Origin: Pseudomonadota bacterium
GTDB lineage: Bacteria > Pseudomonadota > Alphaproteobacteria > Rhizobiales > Beijerinckiaceae
Direction of reading: 5' to 3'
Assembly (NCBI GenBank): GCA_023450615.1
Contig: JAEXGT010000096.1
Span: forward strand, 1 to 29,303
Length of the DNA: 29,303 nucleotides
Made by a program: the position numbers and the translations under genes. This document shows positions 16,501 through 23,966 of this stretch, one piece after another. A model generated the notes under the pieces. It saw only the letters and a program-made list of their open reading frames with translations, ran no database searches and was not told the DNA's origin. How positions within the stretch are numbered: the stretch's first letter is position 1; the number at the start of each line of letters is the position of its first letter.

Positions 16501-18423
16501 AAGCGCCGCCTCGATGAGCGTTTGAATCTCGTCGATCCTGATCGCGCCGCCGCTTGCGCGCTCCAGCGCCATGTCATGGAGCCACACGCGATCCATGCCG
16601 GTAACGCCAGTGGAAACGACGCGGTAGGTTCGCTCGTTCACCACGCGGAAGCCGAGATTTTCCAGAAGCGGCACACGGTCGGAGAGTGGCAGTGCCGCGC
16701 TGCGCGAGAAAACCTTCAGGTTGACGCGGGTGTCGTCATCGCCCTCGCGGCGATAGAGATCGACGGCGCGGGGACGAGCTTCGGAAAGCTGCTCCAGAAG
16801 ACCGATATCCGTGATCGCCTGTTCGGCGCCGAAGGCTTCGCGATAGGCCGCGCTGAACGCATCCGCGTAGCGGGTGGCGAGCGCACGGGCGCGCACGCCG
16901 CCGATGGTCTCATCGAGCTGATCGCGCAGGGAATCGCCCCAGGTGCGCACGATGGCGGAAATGCCCTTTTCCAGCGTTTCCTGGGCGACCTGCGGCGTCT
17001 GCCCCTCGTCGCGACCGATGATGTAATGGGTGCGCGCGAGCGGACCTTCCGGATAGGTCGGATAGGAAGCGGAGACGCGGCCCTCGAAAATGCCTGCGAG
17101 AAACTGGCCGATGCGCTGGCGCACGCTCGTGTCGTAGCGGTCCTTCGGCACGAAGACGAGCACCGAGACGAAGCGGTCGAACTCGTCGGCGCGGGCAAGC
17201 GCGCGGACGCGCGGACGCTCCGACAGGTTCATGATATCGATGGCGAAGTGGTAGAGCGTTTCCTCGTCGATCTGGAACAGCTCGTCGCGCGGATAGCTCT
17301 CGAGAACGTTGAGAAGCGCGCGGCTCGCATAGCTCGACGGATCGAACCCGGCGCGGGCCACAACCTTCGCCACCTTATGGCGCAGATACGGCACTTCCGC
17401 CGTGGTGTTCGTATAGGCGCTCGCCGTGAAGAGGCCGACGATGCGCAGTTCACCCTTGAGCCTGCCATCCGCATCGAACAGCTTGATCCCGACATAATCG
17501 AGATGCGCGCGGCGATGGACGCGGGATTTGACGTTGGCTTTTGTGATGATGAGCGCCAGGGGCTTTTCCAGGAAAGCGCGGATTTCAGGCGTCATTCCCA
17601 CGAGTTCGCGGCCACGGCGCAGCACGCGCACGTTGGGATCGCGAAGAAGGCCAAGGCCCGATCCTTCTACCGGATCGGCAGCGGAATCATCCTTCGGCAG
17701 GCGGTATTCGCGAAGTCCGAGGAAGGTGAAGTTATCGCGCGCGATCCAATCGAGGAACGCGATCGCCTCCCTCACCTCGTCCTCGGCTAAGGGCGGCGGG
17801 TTGAGGCGGTAGTTCTGAACCAGCTCGGTGACGCGGGCGCGCATGCCCGGCCAGTCGTGCACGGCGAGCGACACGTCCTTGTGAACGCGGCGCATGGCTT
17901 CGATGAGACGGTCGCGCGTCTCGGAATCGTCGATGCGCGGCAGGTGAACGTGGATGAAGCTCTCGCGCTTCAGGCCGTGGCGTCCGGTGCCGGTCGCCTC
18001 GCCCATGAGGCGCACGAGGCTTCCATCGGCATCGCGCTCCACGGCCAGGATCGGGTGCGCCACGAGGTAGGGTTCGTAGCCCTGATCGACCAGCTCGGCG
18101 AGGGTCGAATCGAGCAGGAAGGGCATGTTGTCGTTGACGATCTCGAGAACCGTCACCTCCCGGCGGCGGCCTCCGCGCTCGACCTCGAGATCGATGAGGC
18201 GGATATCCTCGCCGCCGCCCATGCGGGGCGCCTTCAGATGCTCGTAGGCCGCAGCCGCCAGCTCCGCGAGGGCGGCAGGCGAATAGGCGGCCAGATCCTC
18301 GGGCGGCACGCGCCCGTAGAGATCACGGACGAAGGTGGGTGGAGTGGCTTTGTGCCCTGCTTCCAGAACCGCAACGGCCTCGGCCGTCAGTTCGCTTCCG
18401 CTGGTCGGCGTTTCCAGCTTCAT
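13594..18423 (-). CDS. gdhZ: NAD-specific glutamate dehydrogenase, large (about 180 kDa) type
   Basis: Cytoplasmic enzyme of 1609 residues that oxidatively deaminates glutamate to 2-oxoglutarate and ammonia with NAD. It belongs to the L-GDH180 class (Bac_GDH), whose members have 1550-1650 residues: a long N-terminal ACT-like regulatory region, a central catalytic domain and a long C-terminal region. The catalytic part contains GGLRWSDRPQDFRTEVLGL and the lysine-bearing VGAKGGFVPKQLP near residue 845, then the Rossmann region with GDMSGDVFGNGML and VVAADKGTATFSD. In Caulobacter the orthologue GdhZ also acts on cell division through FtsZ; that role here is only inferred. AGAGGA precedes ATG 18423. 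No frameshift or gap is seen. The UMF1 transporter follows it on the same strand. Confidence 0.96.
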   Translation of the reverse strand: MKLETPTSGSELTAEAVAVLEAGHKATPPTFVRDLYGRVPPEDLAAYSPAALAELAAAAYEHLKAPRMGGGEDIRLIDLEVERGGRRREVTVLEIVNDNMPFLLDSTLAELVDQGYEPYLVAHPILAVERDADGSLVRLMGEATGTGRHGLKRESFIHVHLPRIDDSETRDRLIEAMRRVHKDVSLAVHDWPGMRARVTELVQNYRLNPPPLAEDEVREAIAFLDWIARDNFTFLGLREYRLPKDDSAADPVEGSGLGLLRDPNVRVLRRGRELVGMTPEIRAFLEKPLALIITKANVKSRVHRRAHLDYVGIKLFDADGRLKGELRIVGLFTASAYTNTTAEVPYLRHKVAKVVARAGFDPSSYASRALLNVLESYPRDELFQIDEETLYHFAIDIMNLSERPRVRALARADEFDRFVSVLVFVPKDRYDTSVRQRIGQFLAGIFEGRVSASYPTYPEGPLARTHYIIGRDEGQTPQVAQETLEKGISAIVRTWGDSLRDQLDETIGGVRARALATRYADAFSAAYREAFGAEQAITDIGLLEQLSEARPRAVDLYRREGDDDTRVNLKVFSRSAALPLSDRVPLLENLGFRVVNERTYRVVSTGVTGMDRVWLHDMALERASGGAIRIDEIQTLIEAALLALFRGLAESDGFNRLVLEAGLGWRDVAMVRTLGRYLRQIQVAYAQDYLADTLARHSAITKNIVKLFYARFDPRHAGNAEGEAKLRASIEEQLQAVTSLDDDRILRRFINLIESATRTNFFQLEGNGLPRQTIAFKFECAKVEGLPLPKPLYEIFVYSPRVEGVHLRYGKVARGGLRWSDRPQDFRTEVLGLVKAQQVKNAVIVPVGAKGGFVPKQLPPASDRQAWLAEGTESYRIFVRTLLQLTDNIEGDHVVPPANTVRHDGDDPYLVVAADKGTATFSDTANALSIEKGHWLGDAFASGGSQGYDHKKMGITARGAWEAVKRHFREMDIDIQTQPVTVAGVGDMSGDVFGNGMLLSRALKLVAAFDHRDIFLDPNPDPETAFKERERLFNLPRSSWQDYDKSLISAGGGVFSRSAKSIPLTPEVRALLDLDKAEATPAEVMTAILKASVGLLWFGGIGTYIRSSVETDEQVGDRANDAIRITGADVRAKVIGEGANLGMTQRGRIEAGQNGVRLNTDAIDNSAGVNTSDLEVNIKIALTTPERDGRLTEEARNTLLADMTDEVAGLVLRNNYLQTLALSLSEQRGLADLGFARRLMQMLEGQGRLNRKVEYLPDDATLTERARRGEALTRSELAVLLAYAKLSLHDELLESAVPDDPYLGKELDRYFPAEMRERFPDAIATHRLRREIIATQLANAIINRGGPTMVARLVDQTGADAPTIAAAYAATRDSFGLTEMNVAIDALDGVVPGKLQLRLYGELQDLLMNRIVWFIRNVDFSTHSLDAVIGAYQAGIAEVERILPEALSPDALEVLNARAKALMDQGVPEDLARRIAALPDLVAAPDIALTAQKTGKPVSDIARTHFALEAAFRLGSLIGAAHEITVSDYFDRLALDRAIDSIAYAHRGLTAEVSAGDLSGVDAVQAWSEKRGADVSRIRSAVDSIVTSGLTLSKITVAASLLGDLARTG

Positions 18424-18536
18424 GCGCGTATCCTCTTATGATCGTTGCAAGAGGGTTGCCACAGAGCGGCAAGGTAAGCAACCGGACCGTCCGCTTCTGC
18501 ACATGGCAGGGTTAAGTTTCGCGTGACACGGCAATT

Positions 18537-18884
18537 TTATGCTGCCTGAGCCTCGCTGGACGACAGATTCGTATCACCCCAATCCTTCAGGGCCAGCAGC
18601 ACCGGCTCCAGACTCTCTCCCCGCGCAGACAGCGAATATTCGACTCGCGGCGGAACCTGCGCATAGACCACACGCACGATGAGCCCATCCGCCTCCAGCT
18701 CGCGCAACTGGTTGGTGAGCATGCGCTGGGTCACGCCCGGAATGAGGCGGCGCAGCTCGTTGAAGCGCAAGGTTCCCCGCAGGAGCTTGTAGAGAATGAC
18801 GATCTTCCACTTGCCGTCGATGAGGCTGAGCGCACGTTCGACGGAACATCCGGTGGAGGGCTGCTTCTTCAGAACGCCGGGCAT
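18537..18884 (-). CDS. HxlR-family winged-helix transcriptional regulator
   Basis: DNA-binding protein of 115 residues with the HxlR fold. Cys13 in the N-terminal GCSVERAL corresponds to the conserved redox-sensing cysteine position of many HxlR/YodB/HypR proteins. DGKWKIVILYKL, RFNELRRLIPGVTQRMLTNQ (the recognition region) and the wing VPPRVEYSLSARGESL follow in the usual order. HxlR proteins commonly control a divergent oxidoreductase in response to quinones, aldehydes or disulfide stress. That matches the neighbour here, whose start lies 106 bases away on the other strand. An imperfect inverted repeat in the shared region is a likely binding site. The effector is unknown. Confidence 0.93.
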   Translation of the reverse strand: MPGVLKKQPSTGCSVERALSLIDGKWKIVILYKLLRGTLRFNELRRLIPGVTQRMLTNQLRELEADGLIVRVVYAQVPPRVEYSLSARGESLEPVLLALKDWGDTNLSSSEAQAA

Positions 18885-18898
18885 GGGGAATCCTTCAC

Positions 18899-18916
18899 AG
18901 TATCCTTTTTGACACT
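18899..18916. promoter_or_regulatory. imperfect inverted repeat, candidate HxlR operator
   Basis: AGTATC (18899-18904) and GACACT (18911-18916) are reverse complements except for one base, separated by CTTTTT. The site lies 15 bases before the HxlR start codon in the region shared with the divergent oxidoreductase. A possible promoter for the plus-strand gene is TTCAAA at 18922-18927 with TACTAG at 18944-18949. The assignment rests on position and symmetry only. Confidence 0.4.
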
Positions 18917-18990
18917 ATGTGTTCAAATTGTGCGTTCTTGCGATACTAGCCCCTATGCTCGACTATGTCTCCAGCAAAAGGAGACAGATC

Positions 18991-20007
18991 ATGCGCGCCG
19001 TCGGTTATCAGCAATCCCTGCCCATCGACTCGGAGGCCTCGCTGCTGGATATCGAGCTGCCTTCTCCCGAGCCCGGCCCGCGGGATCTTCTGGTGGAGGT
19101 CAAGGCGATTTCCGTGAATCCCGTGGACACCAAGGTTCGCAAGCGCGCTCAAGCCGAGCCCGGCGGCTACAAGGTGCTGGGTTTCGATGCCGCCGGCATC
19201 GTCCAGGCGGTGGGCTCCGAGGTATCCCTCTTCAAGCCGGGCGACGAGGTGTTCCATGCGGGCGCCATCACGCGCCAGGGCACCAATGCGGAATTCCACA
19301 CGGTCGATGAACGGATCGTGGGCCGGAAGCCCCGATCCCTGAGTTTCGAAGAGGCTGCGGCCATGCCGCTGACCACCCTGACCGCCTGGGAAACCCTTTT
19401 CGACCGCCTCGATATCCGCAAGCCCGTCCCGGGCGCGGCCCATGCGATCCTCATCGTCGGCGCGGCAGGCGGCGTCGGCTCCATCGCCGTGCAACTCGCA
19501 AGCCGGCTCACGGACGTGACGGTGATTGCCACCGCCTCACGTCCGGAAACGCAGGAATGGGTTCGGGGCCTCGGCGCGCATCACGTGATCGACCACGCCA
19601 AGCCCCTCGCCGCACAGGTGGAAGCCCTGGGCATCGGCGCTCCCGCCTTCGTGTTCTCGATCACGCATACGGAGACGCATTTCGCGGAAATCGCGAAAAC
19701 CATCGCGCCTCAGGGTCGGTTCGCCTTGATCGACGACCCGAAGGACCCGCTCGAGATCAACCTCATGAAAGGCAAGAGCGTTTCGATTCACTGGGAGTCG
19801 ATGTTCACGCGCTCGACCTTTCAGACGGCGGACATGGAACGCCAGCACGAAATCCTGAACGAGGCCGCGCGCCTCGTGGACGAGGGCAAGATCAAGACGA
19901 CGCTTGCGGATGTGCTGGGCCCGATCAACGCCGCCAATCTCAGGAAGGCTCATGCTTTCATCGAAAGCAACCGCGCCAAGGGCAAGATCGTGTTGTCGGG
20001 TTTCTGA
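18991..20007 (+). CDS. MDR-superfamily NAD(P)H oxidoreductase, 'zinc-binding alcohol dehydrogenase family' without zinc ligands
   Basis: Protein of 338 residues of the medium-chain dehydrogenase/reductase superfamily. It has a GroES-like N-terminal domain (SVNPVDTKVRKR near 40-51, GFDAAGIVQAVGSEV near 64-78) and a Rossmann domain with GAAGGVGSIAVQLASRL near 156-172. The sequence has no cysteine at all, so the catalytic and structural zinc sites of true alcohol dehydrogenases are absent. It should act like a zinc-free quinone or enone reductase, as in the adh_fam_1 group that shares its start MRAVGYQQSLPID. AAAGGAG precedes ATG 18991. It is divergent from an HxlR regulator, suggesting induction by quinones or reactive carbonyls. 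The exact substrate is unknown. Confidence 0.92.
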   Translation: MRAVGYQQSLPIDSEASLLDIELPSPEPGPRDLLVEVKAISVNPVDTKVRKRAQAEPGGYKVLGFDAAGIVQAVGSEVSLFKPGDEVFHAGAITRQGTNAEFHTVDERIVGRKPRSLSFEEAAAMPLTTLTAWETLFDRLDIRKPVPGAAHAILIVGAAGGVGSIAVQLASRLTDVTVIATASRPETQEWVRGLGAHHVIDHAKPLAAQVEALGIGAPAFVFSITHTETHFAEIAKTIAPQGRFALIDDPKDPLEINLMKGKSVSIHWESMFTRSTFQTADMERQHEILNEAARLVDEGKIKTTLADVLGPINAANLRKAHAFIESNRAKGKIVLSGF

Positions 20008-20012
20008 GACAC

Positions 20013-20041
20013 AAAAAGAAAGGCCGCCTGAAAAGGCGGCC
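20013..20041 (-). terminator. intrinsic terminator oriented for minus-strand transcription
   Basis: GGCCGCCT (20022-20029) and AGGCGGCC (20034-20041) form a perfect 8-bp stem. On the plus strand the bases after it (GATGTCTCG) have no T-run. On the minus strand the stem is followed by TTTCTTTTTGTGTC, a good U-tract. It may still limit read-through from the upstream oxidoreductase gene, but its strongest reading is as the end of a minus-strand transcript. Confidence 0.65.
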
Positions 20042-20130
20042 GATGTCTCGAGAATTGGTGGCCCGGTTCTTCAACAGCCTGGAGGGCTGGGGGGCTGACG
20101 TGTCCAAACCGTCGTTCGAACCGGGCCGTC
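20042..20130 (-). ncRNA. candidate structured small RNA (unnamed)
   Basis: On the minus strand upstream of the terminator at 20013-20041, a perfect 10-bp stem joins GGCCCGGTTC (reading 20127-20118) to GAACCGGGCC (20069-20060). Its 48-base interior holds further short stems: CAGCC/GGCTG around 20075-20089 and GACG/CGTC at 20097-20113. No minus-strand protein gene ends here. I could not match it to tmRNA, 6S, SRP RNA or tRNA. The 5' end and promoter are undetermined. A 39-codon plus-strand frame starting at ATG 20043 is an alternative reading. Confidence 0.3.
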
Positions 20131-20228
20131 GAGGCAACTCAATCATTTACGGCATTCAGTGAGGCGCCTTATGGGCGCGAATGCGGCAGGAATAAGATTT
20201 GGAAAATTAGAGGTGATTCATTTGATCC

Positions 20229-20246
20229 CAATGGGTTGATCCATTG
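20229..20246. promoter_or_regulatory. inverted repeat before the DUF2794 gene
   Basis: CAATGG (20229-20234) and CCATTG (20241-20246) are perfect reverse complements with a 6-base spacer. They overlap two direct copies of TTGATCC (20222-20228 and 20236-20242). The AT-rich stretch from about 20190 to 20250 is the likely promoter region of the DUF2794 gene. No regulator is suggested. Confidence 0.35.
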
Positions 20247-20285
20247 CTTAGCCGGTCCCATCATCTGACTTTAAGGAAACCAGGA

Positions 20286-20675
20286 ATGGGAGCTCTCATG
20301 AGCGAAGGAGATGTCTCGGAGCCGCTGCGCGGCTCGATGCAGGGCACGGCTCATGTCGTGCCCTTCCCCGCCACCCCCAAACAGGTGTCCTTCGACCGTG
20401 GCGAATTGCAGACAATTCTCAATCTCTACGGACGTATGGTAGCCGCAGGTGAATGGCGCGATTACGCCATCGATTTCACCCCCGACAAGGCGGTTTTCTC
20501 GATCTACCGGCGTACTTCCGAAATACCTCTCTACCGCATCGAGAAAGATCCCAAGCTCGCCAAGAGACAGGGCGCTTACTCCGTCATCGTCTCCACCGGA
20601 CTCATCCTGAAGCGCGGACACGAACTCGACCGCGTGCTGCGCGTGCTCGACAAGCCGAAAGTGGTGTCGAACTGA
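20286..20675 (+). CDS. DUF2794 domain protein
   Basis: Protein of 129 residues of unknown function, belonging to the DUF2794 family known mainly from Alphaproteobacteria. The conserved core runs from VSFDRGELQTILNLYGRMVA near residue 34 through GEWRDYAIDF and RIEKDPKLAKRQGAYSVI to a C-terminal RVLDKPKVV. It is soluble with no signal peptide or membrane segment. ATG 20286 has AAGGA eight bases upstream. ATG 20298, four codons later and preceded by GGGAG, is equally possible. It appears to stand alone, with an inverted repeat at 20229-20246 in its leader. I assign no function. Confidence 0.87.
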   Translation: MGALMSEGDVSEPLRGSMQGTAHVVPFPATPKQVSFDRGELQTILNLYGRMVAAGEWRDYAIDFTPDKAVFSIYRRTSEIPLYRIEKDPKLAKRQGAYSVIVSTGLILKRGHELDRVLRVLDKPKVVSN

Positions 20676-20793
20676 CAAAAATCCTGGGCGAGAACCGTCT
20701 CTGGAGCGGCTCGCGTCCGAAAGAGATGTTGCAAACAATGGCTCTTAGCCAACGTCTTCTTCGAGGTTCCGGCTCGACAGGAATGGCAACCCG

Positions 20794-21945
20794 ATGCCCG
20801 AAGCGCTGTCGCATCGCACATTATCGGAGCTGATCGGCTCGATCTATGATTGCGCGGTGGATCCCGCCCATTGGGAATGCACGCTTGCCAGGATCGCCGA
20901 GGCTTCCGATTGCGCGGTGGCGTCGCTGACTCTGAACGACCTTCGTCACAACCGGTTTCTTCTGAACAATGCCGCCGGATGGGAGCCTTCTCTCCTGCAG
21001 CGGAAATCGGAAAAGCACGTGCCCGAAATCAACGCGCGGTTGACCGAGTGGCTGTCGTCCCAGCAGACGCTGGATGAACCCTTCGTGACATCCCGTCATC
21101 TTACGCCGGATTATGTCAGCTCGTCCGAATATGTGCGGGAATGCCTGGCGCCTCAGGGCATCGTCGACATCATGCATGTGTTCCTGATGTACACTCCCTT
21201 GCAATTCGCAGAGCTCGGCCTGGGCCGGCACGAGCGGCAGGGCGCGATCACGGAACGTGAAATCGAGATCGGCCGCCTGCTTCTGCCGCATCTGCGCCGC
21301 GCCGTCACGATCAGCAATATTCTCGATGTGCGGACCATCGAGCGCGATCGCATGGCCGAAACCCTCGACGCCCTGCGCTGCGGAGTCGTGCTCACCAACA
21401 AGGATTGTTCGATCCTGCATGCCAACCGCGCAGCGGAAAACATGCTGCGCGCGAATGGGCCGATCAGGGATCTCCGCGGAATTCTGACGGCGCGGACACC
21501 CGCTGCCGACCGCGATCTGCGCGATGCCATCAGGCTTGCTACGCAGGATGAGAACCAGTTGGCGCAGGCGCATCTTTCGATCAGGCTTTCCTCACCCGAA
21601 TCCTCTCCGGCCTATGCTCATGTTCTTCCCATGACGGGGAATGGCCCGCGCACGAAGCTTCGGCCCGATGCGGTCGCGGCGGTATTCATCGGAACCTCTC
21701 AGGACGAGAACGGGGCCGGTCTCGTCGCCACGACCTTCGATCTGACGGCGGCCGAAACGCGCGTGCTCGAAGGGCTTCTGGCAGGGCGCACCCTGGCCGA
21801 TACGGCCGCGCATCTCGGCGTCGCGCCATCGACGGCGAAAACTCATCTCGACCACATCTTCGCCAAGACGGGCGTCTCCCGCCAGACGGAGCTGATCAGG
21901 CTGGCGATGCAACTCGCCCTTCCGGTCCACGGGGCCCGTTTCTAG
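20794..21945 (+). CDS. LuxR-type helix-turn-helix regulator with PAS-like central region
   Basis: Protein of 383 residues. The C-terminal domain (about 315-378) is a GerE/LuxR-type helix-turn-helix: LTAAETRVLEGLLAGRTLAD, then HLGVAPSTAKTHLDHIFAKT and GVSRQTELIRL. Before it, residues near 190-225 (RMAETLDALRCGVVLTNKDC then ILHANRAAENMLR) read like a PAS fold. The N-terminal 180 residues lack the pattern of an acyl-homoserine-lactone domain or of a response-regulator receiver. This is an orphan LuxR of a type common in this order, with unknown signal. ATG 20794 has AGGAATGG somewhat far upstream. The next gene on the strand is a LysE-type exporter 123 bases away, which could be a target (inference). 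Confidence 0.88.
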   Translation: MPEALSHRTLSELIGSIYDCAVDPAHWECTLARIAEASDCAVASLTLNDLRHNRFLLNNAAGWEPSLLQRKSEKHVPEINARLTEWLSSQQTLDEPFVTSRHLTPDYVSSSEYVRECLAPQGIVDIMHVFLMYTPLQFAELGLGRHERQGAITEREIEIGRLLLPHLRRAVTISNILDVRTIERDRMAETLDALRCGVVLTNKDCSILHANRAAENMLRANGPIRDLRGILTARTPAADRDLRDAIRLATQDENQLAQAHLSIRLSSPESSPAYAHVLPMTGNGPRTKLRPDAVAAVFIGTSQDENGAGLVATTFDLTAAETRVLEGLLAGRTLADTAAHLGVAPSTAKTHLDHIFAKTGVSRQTELIRLAMQLALPVHGARF

Positions 21946-22068
21946 CATCTTCCTCCCCCGTTCGGTGGACGCGGGCTTTTCCCTGTCGTGGCACTTTTTC
22001 CTGCACTCATATCGGCGCCTGCCGGACCTCCCTTTCGCCAGGCGGGCTTTGGAACAGCAGGTCTCCTC

Positions 22069-22701
22069 ATGTCTGGTCTGTCGCTTGCCACCTTCTTCGC
22101 TGGAATGGGCATCGGCCTTGCGGTCGCCGCGCCGATCGGCCCCATGGGGATCCTGTGCATCCAGCGCACCCTTGCATCCGGGCTGGCGGCGGGGCTGGCG
22201 ACAGGATTAGGCGCTGCAACGGTGCATCTCGTCTACGGGGCCATCGCCACCATCGGCCTTGGCGCAACGGTCGGGGCCTGGGCCGGGGCGGATATGCGGG
22301 GCCTGTCGCTGGTCTCGGCGGGCCTGCTGTTCTGGTTCGCGCTGAGGATCTTGAGGCGAACCGCGGTTGCCGGGGCGGGCTGCGCGAGGCCCGAGCGGTG
22401 GCTACAGGTCTATGGAAGCGCGTTCCTGTTCGGCCTGTCCAATCCCCTGACGATTCTTCTGTTCGCCGCCATGCTGCCTGCCCTGACGGGGCGCGGCCAG
22501 ATCGGTGAGGCTCCCCTTCTGATCGCGGGGATCTTTCTGGGATCGATCCTCTGGTGGGCGCTTCTCAGCACGGCTATCGCGTTCACCCGCGCCCGCCTCT
22601 CCGCGCCCTGGATCGCCACGATGAACAAGGGGATGGGCGTGACACTGGCCCTCTTCGGGACCTTCACGGCGGCGAATGCCTTCGGCCTCCATTTGCCGTG
22701 A
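22069..22701 (+). CDS. LysE-family transporter (second copy type)
   Basis: Inner-membrane protein of 210 residues with about six hydrophobic segments. The family hallmark is near the first helix, AVAAPIGPMGILCIQRTLASG, and FGLSNPLTILLFAAMLPALTG is the equivalent of the conserved N-P motif before the fourth helix. It is clearly diverged from the LysE/RhtB gene at 3148-3756, so it is not a recent duplicate. The substrate is unknown; amino acids or similar small molecules are usual. ATG 22069 is chosen because the preceding 27 codons look non-conserved. It is convergent with the MFS gene, with an 18-base gap between stops and no clear terminator. Confidence 0.87.
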   Translation: MSGLSLATFFAGMGIGLAVAAPIGPMGILCIQRTLASGLAAGLATGLGAATVHLVYGAIATIGLGATVGAWAGADMRGLSLVSAGLLFWFALRILRRTAVAGAGCARPERWLQVYGSAFLFGLSNPLTILLFAAMLPALTGRGQIGEAPLLIAGIFLGSILWWALLSTAIAFTRARLSAPWIATMNKGMGVTLALFGTFTAANAFGLHLP

Positions 22702-22719
22702 GGAAGATGGAAGCCCGGA

Positions 22720-23958
22720 TCAAGCGTCGCGCGGCATCCGCAGGAGCCAGAGGGTCGATGCAAGGGCTCCGAGCGCGCCGATGAACAGGATCGTTCGGAT
22801 GCCGATGGCATCCGCCGCGGCTCCTGCAACCAGCGCGCCGACCAGTCCCAATCCAGCCGTCAGCAGATGAAACACGCCGCCCTCGCGACCGCGCAAGGCA
22901 TCGGGCGTCTCGGTCTGACGGACGGTGGAAACCGTGGTGTAGAAGATCACGGACAGAGCATCGCCCATGAGCTGCGACACGCACAGGAAGCCGACGGCCA
23001 TCCAGAGCGGGCCATGGGCCATGGGGATGAAAGCGAGCATGACGCTGTAGGCGATGAGAACACCGATCAGGAGCCGGCGGGGAGCGAAACGGCGTCCCGC
23101 CCAGCCCACGAGCCTTGACCCGATGACGGCGCTCACCCCGCCGAGGGCGATGACGAAGCCGAGCACGCCGGGCGGAATGGCAAGATCGCGCACCGCATAG
23201 AGCACGTAGAGCGGAGCGAAAAACGAGAGGCAGAAACCCAGGGTCGCGATGCACAAGGTCAGCGGCCTCAAGGTCGGATGGCTGAAGACGAAGCGTAAGC
23301 CCTCCTTCGTTTCGCGCCACAGGTCGGGTGCCTGCTCGCTCGGGCCTACCGGAATTTCGGGGCGCTTGATCGAGGACAGGAAAAACGCCGACCAGAGATA
23401 GGACAGGGCATCGAACAGGATCGCGAACGGGGCCGTGAAGATCTGGATGGTAAGCCCTGCGAGAGCTGGCCCGACCACTTCGGCGGCGGCATCCGTGGTC
23501 GCCAGCTTCGCATTGCCGTCGAGCAATTGATCGCGCTCCACCACGCTCGGCAGATAGGCGTTGTCCGCCGTCTGGAAGAGCATGGAGAACAGGGCGACGA
23601 TGGTGGATACGCCGATCACGTGGCCGATGGTGATGGCGTCGAGCCAGGCGAGCACCGGCAGAGTCGCAAGCGCGCCGGCGCGGGCGAGATCCGCCAGGAT
23701 CAGGATGCGCTTGCGCGAGGTGCGGTCGATCCAGGCGCCGACGAAGGGGCTCACGATCACGCCCGGCAGGGCGGAGAGCGCCACGAGAAGGCCGAGATCC
23801 ATGGCGGAAGCGCCGAGCGTCAGCGCCGCGATGATCGGCAGGCCCTCGCGGGTGAAACGGGCACCCACGGCGGACAGAGCCTGGGCCGCCCACAGGCGCA
23901 TGAAATCGGGATTGTCCCAAAGGCCGCCGCGCGGTCTGGCGATGAAGGAAGCAAGCAT
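22720..23958 (-). CDS. MFS exporter, MFS_3 (enterobactin-exporter-like) family
   Basis: Inner-membrane transporter of 412 residues with about twelve hydrophobic segments. The start NPDFMRLWAAQALSAVGARF, the loop GAWIDRTSRKRILILADLAR and the position of ETKEGLRFVFSHPTLRPLTL in the central loop are typical of MFS_3 proteins (EntS-like). These usually export siderophores, drugs or other small molecules, and the substrate here is unknown. The preceding acetyltransferase gene on the same strand ends 8 bases before this ATG, so the two form a likely two-gene operon. Acetylation plus export would be a sensible detoxification pair (inference). Confidence 0.88.
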   Translation of the reverse strand: MLASFIARPRGGLWDNPDFMRLWAAQALSAVGARFTREGLPIIAALTLGASAMDLGLLVALSALPGVIVSPFVGAWIDRTSRKRILILADLARAGALATLPVLAWLDAITIGHVIGVSTIVALFSMLFQTADNAYLPSVVERDQLLDGNAKLATTDAAAEVVGPALAGLTIQIFTAPFAILFDALSYLWSAFFLSSIKRPEIPVGPSEQAPDLWRETKEGLRFVFSHPTLRPLTLCIATLGFCLSFFAPLYVLYAVRDLAIPPGVLGFVIALGGVSAVIGSRLVGWAGRRFAPRRLLIGVLIAYSVMLAFIPMAHGPLWMAVGFLCVSQLMGDALSVIFYTTVSTVRQTETPDALRGREGGVFHLLTAGLGLVGALVAGAAADAIGIRTILFIGALGALASTLWLLRMPRDA

Positions 23959-23966
23959 GGACGGAA

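Noticed and set aside
15391..17790. 799-codon plus-strand open frame opposite the glutamate dehydrogenase gene
   Set aside because: Antisense shadow of a fully intact 1609-residue enzyme; composition rich in His, Arg, Glu and Ala and no domain recognised.
20056..20127. 72-base minus-strand element that begins GGCCCGG and ends CCGGGCC-A-CCA, like a tRNA acceptor stem
   Set aside because: The 17 bases before the 3' strand do not form a T-arm with a TTC loop, and no anticodon or D-arm fits. The acceptor-like ends are probably a coincidence of the long stem.
3148..22701. Idea that the two LysE-family genes are a recent duplication
   Set aside because: They share only family-level motifs; hydrophobic segments and loops differ throughout.
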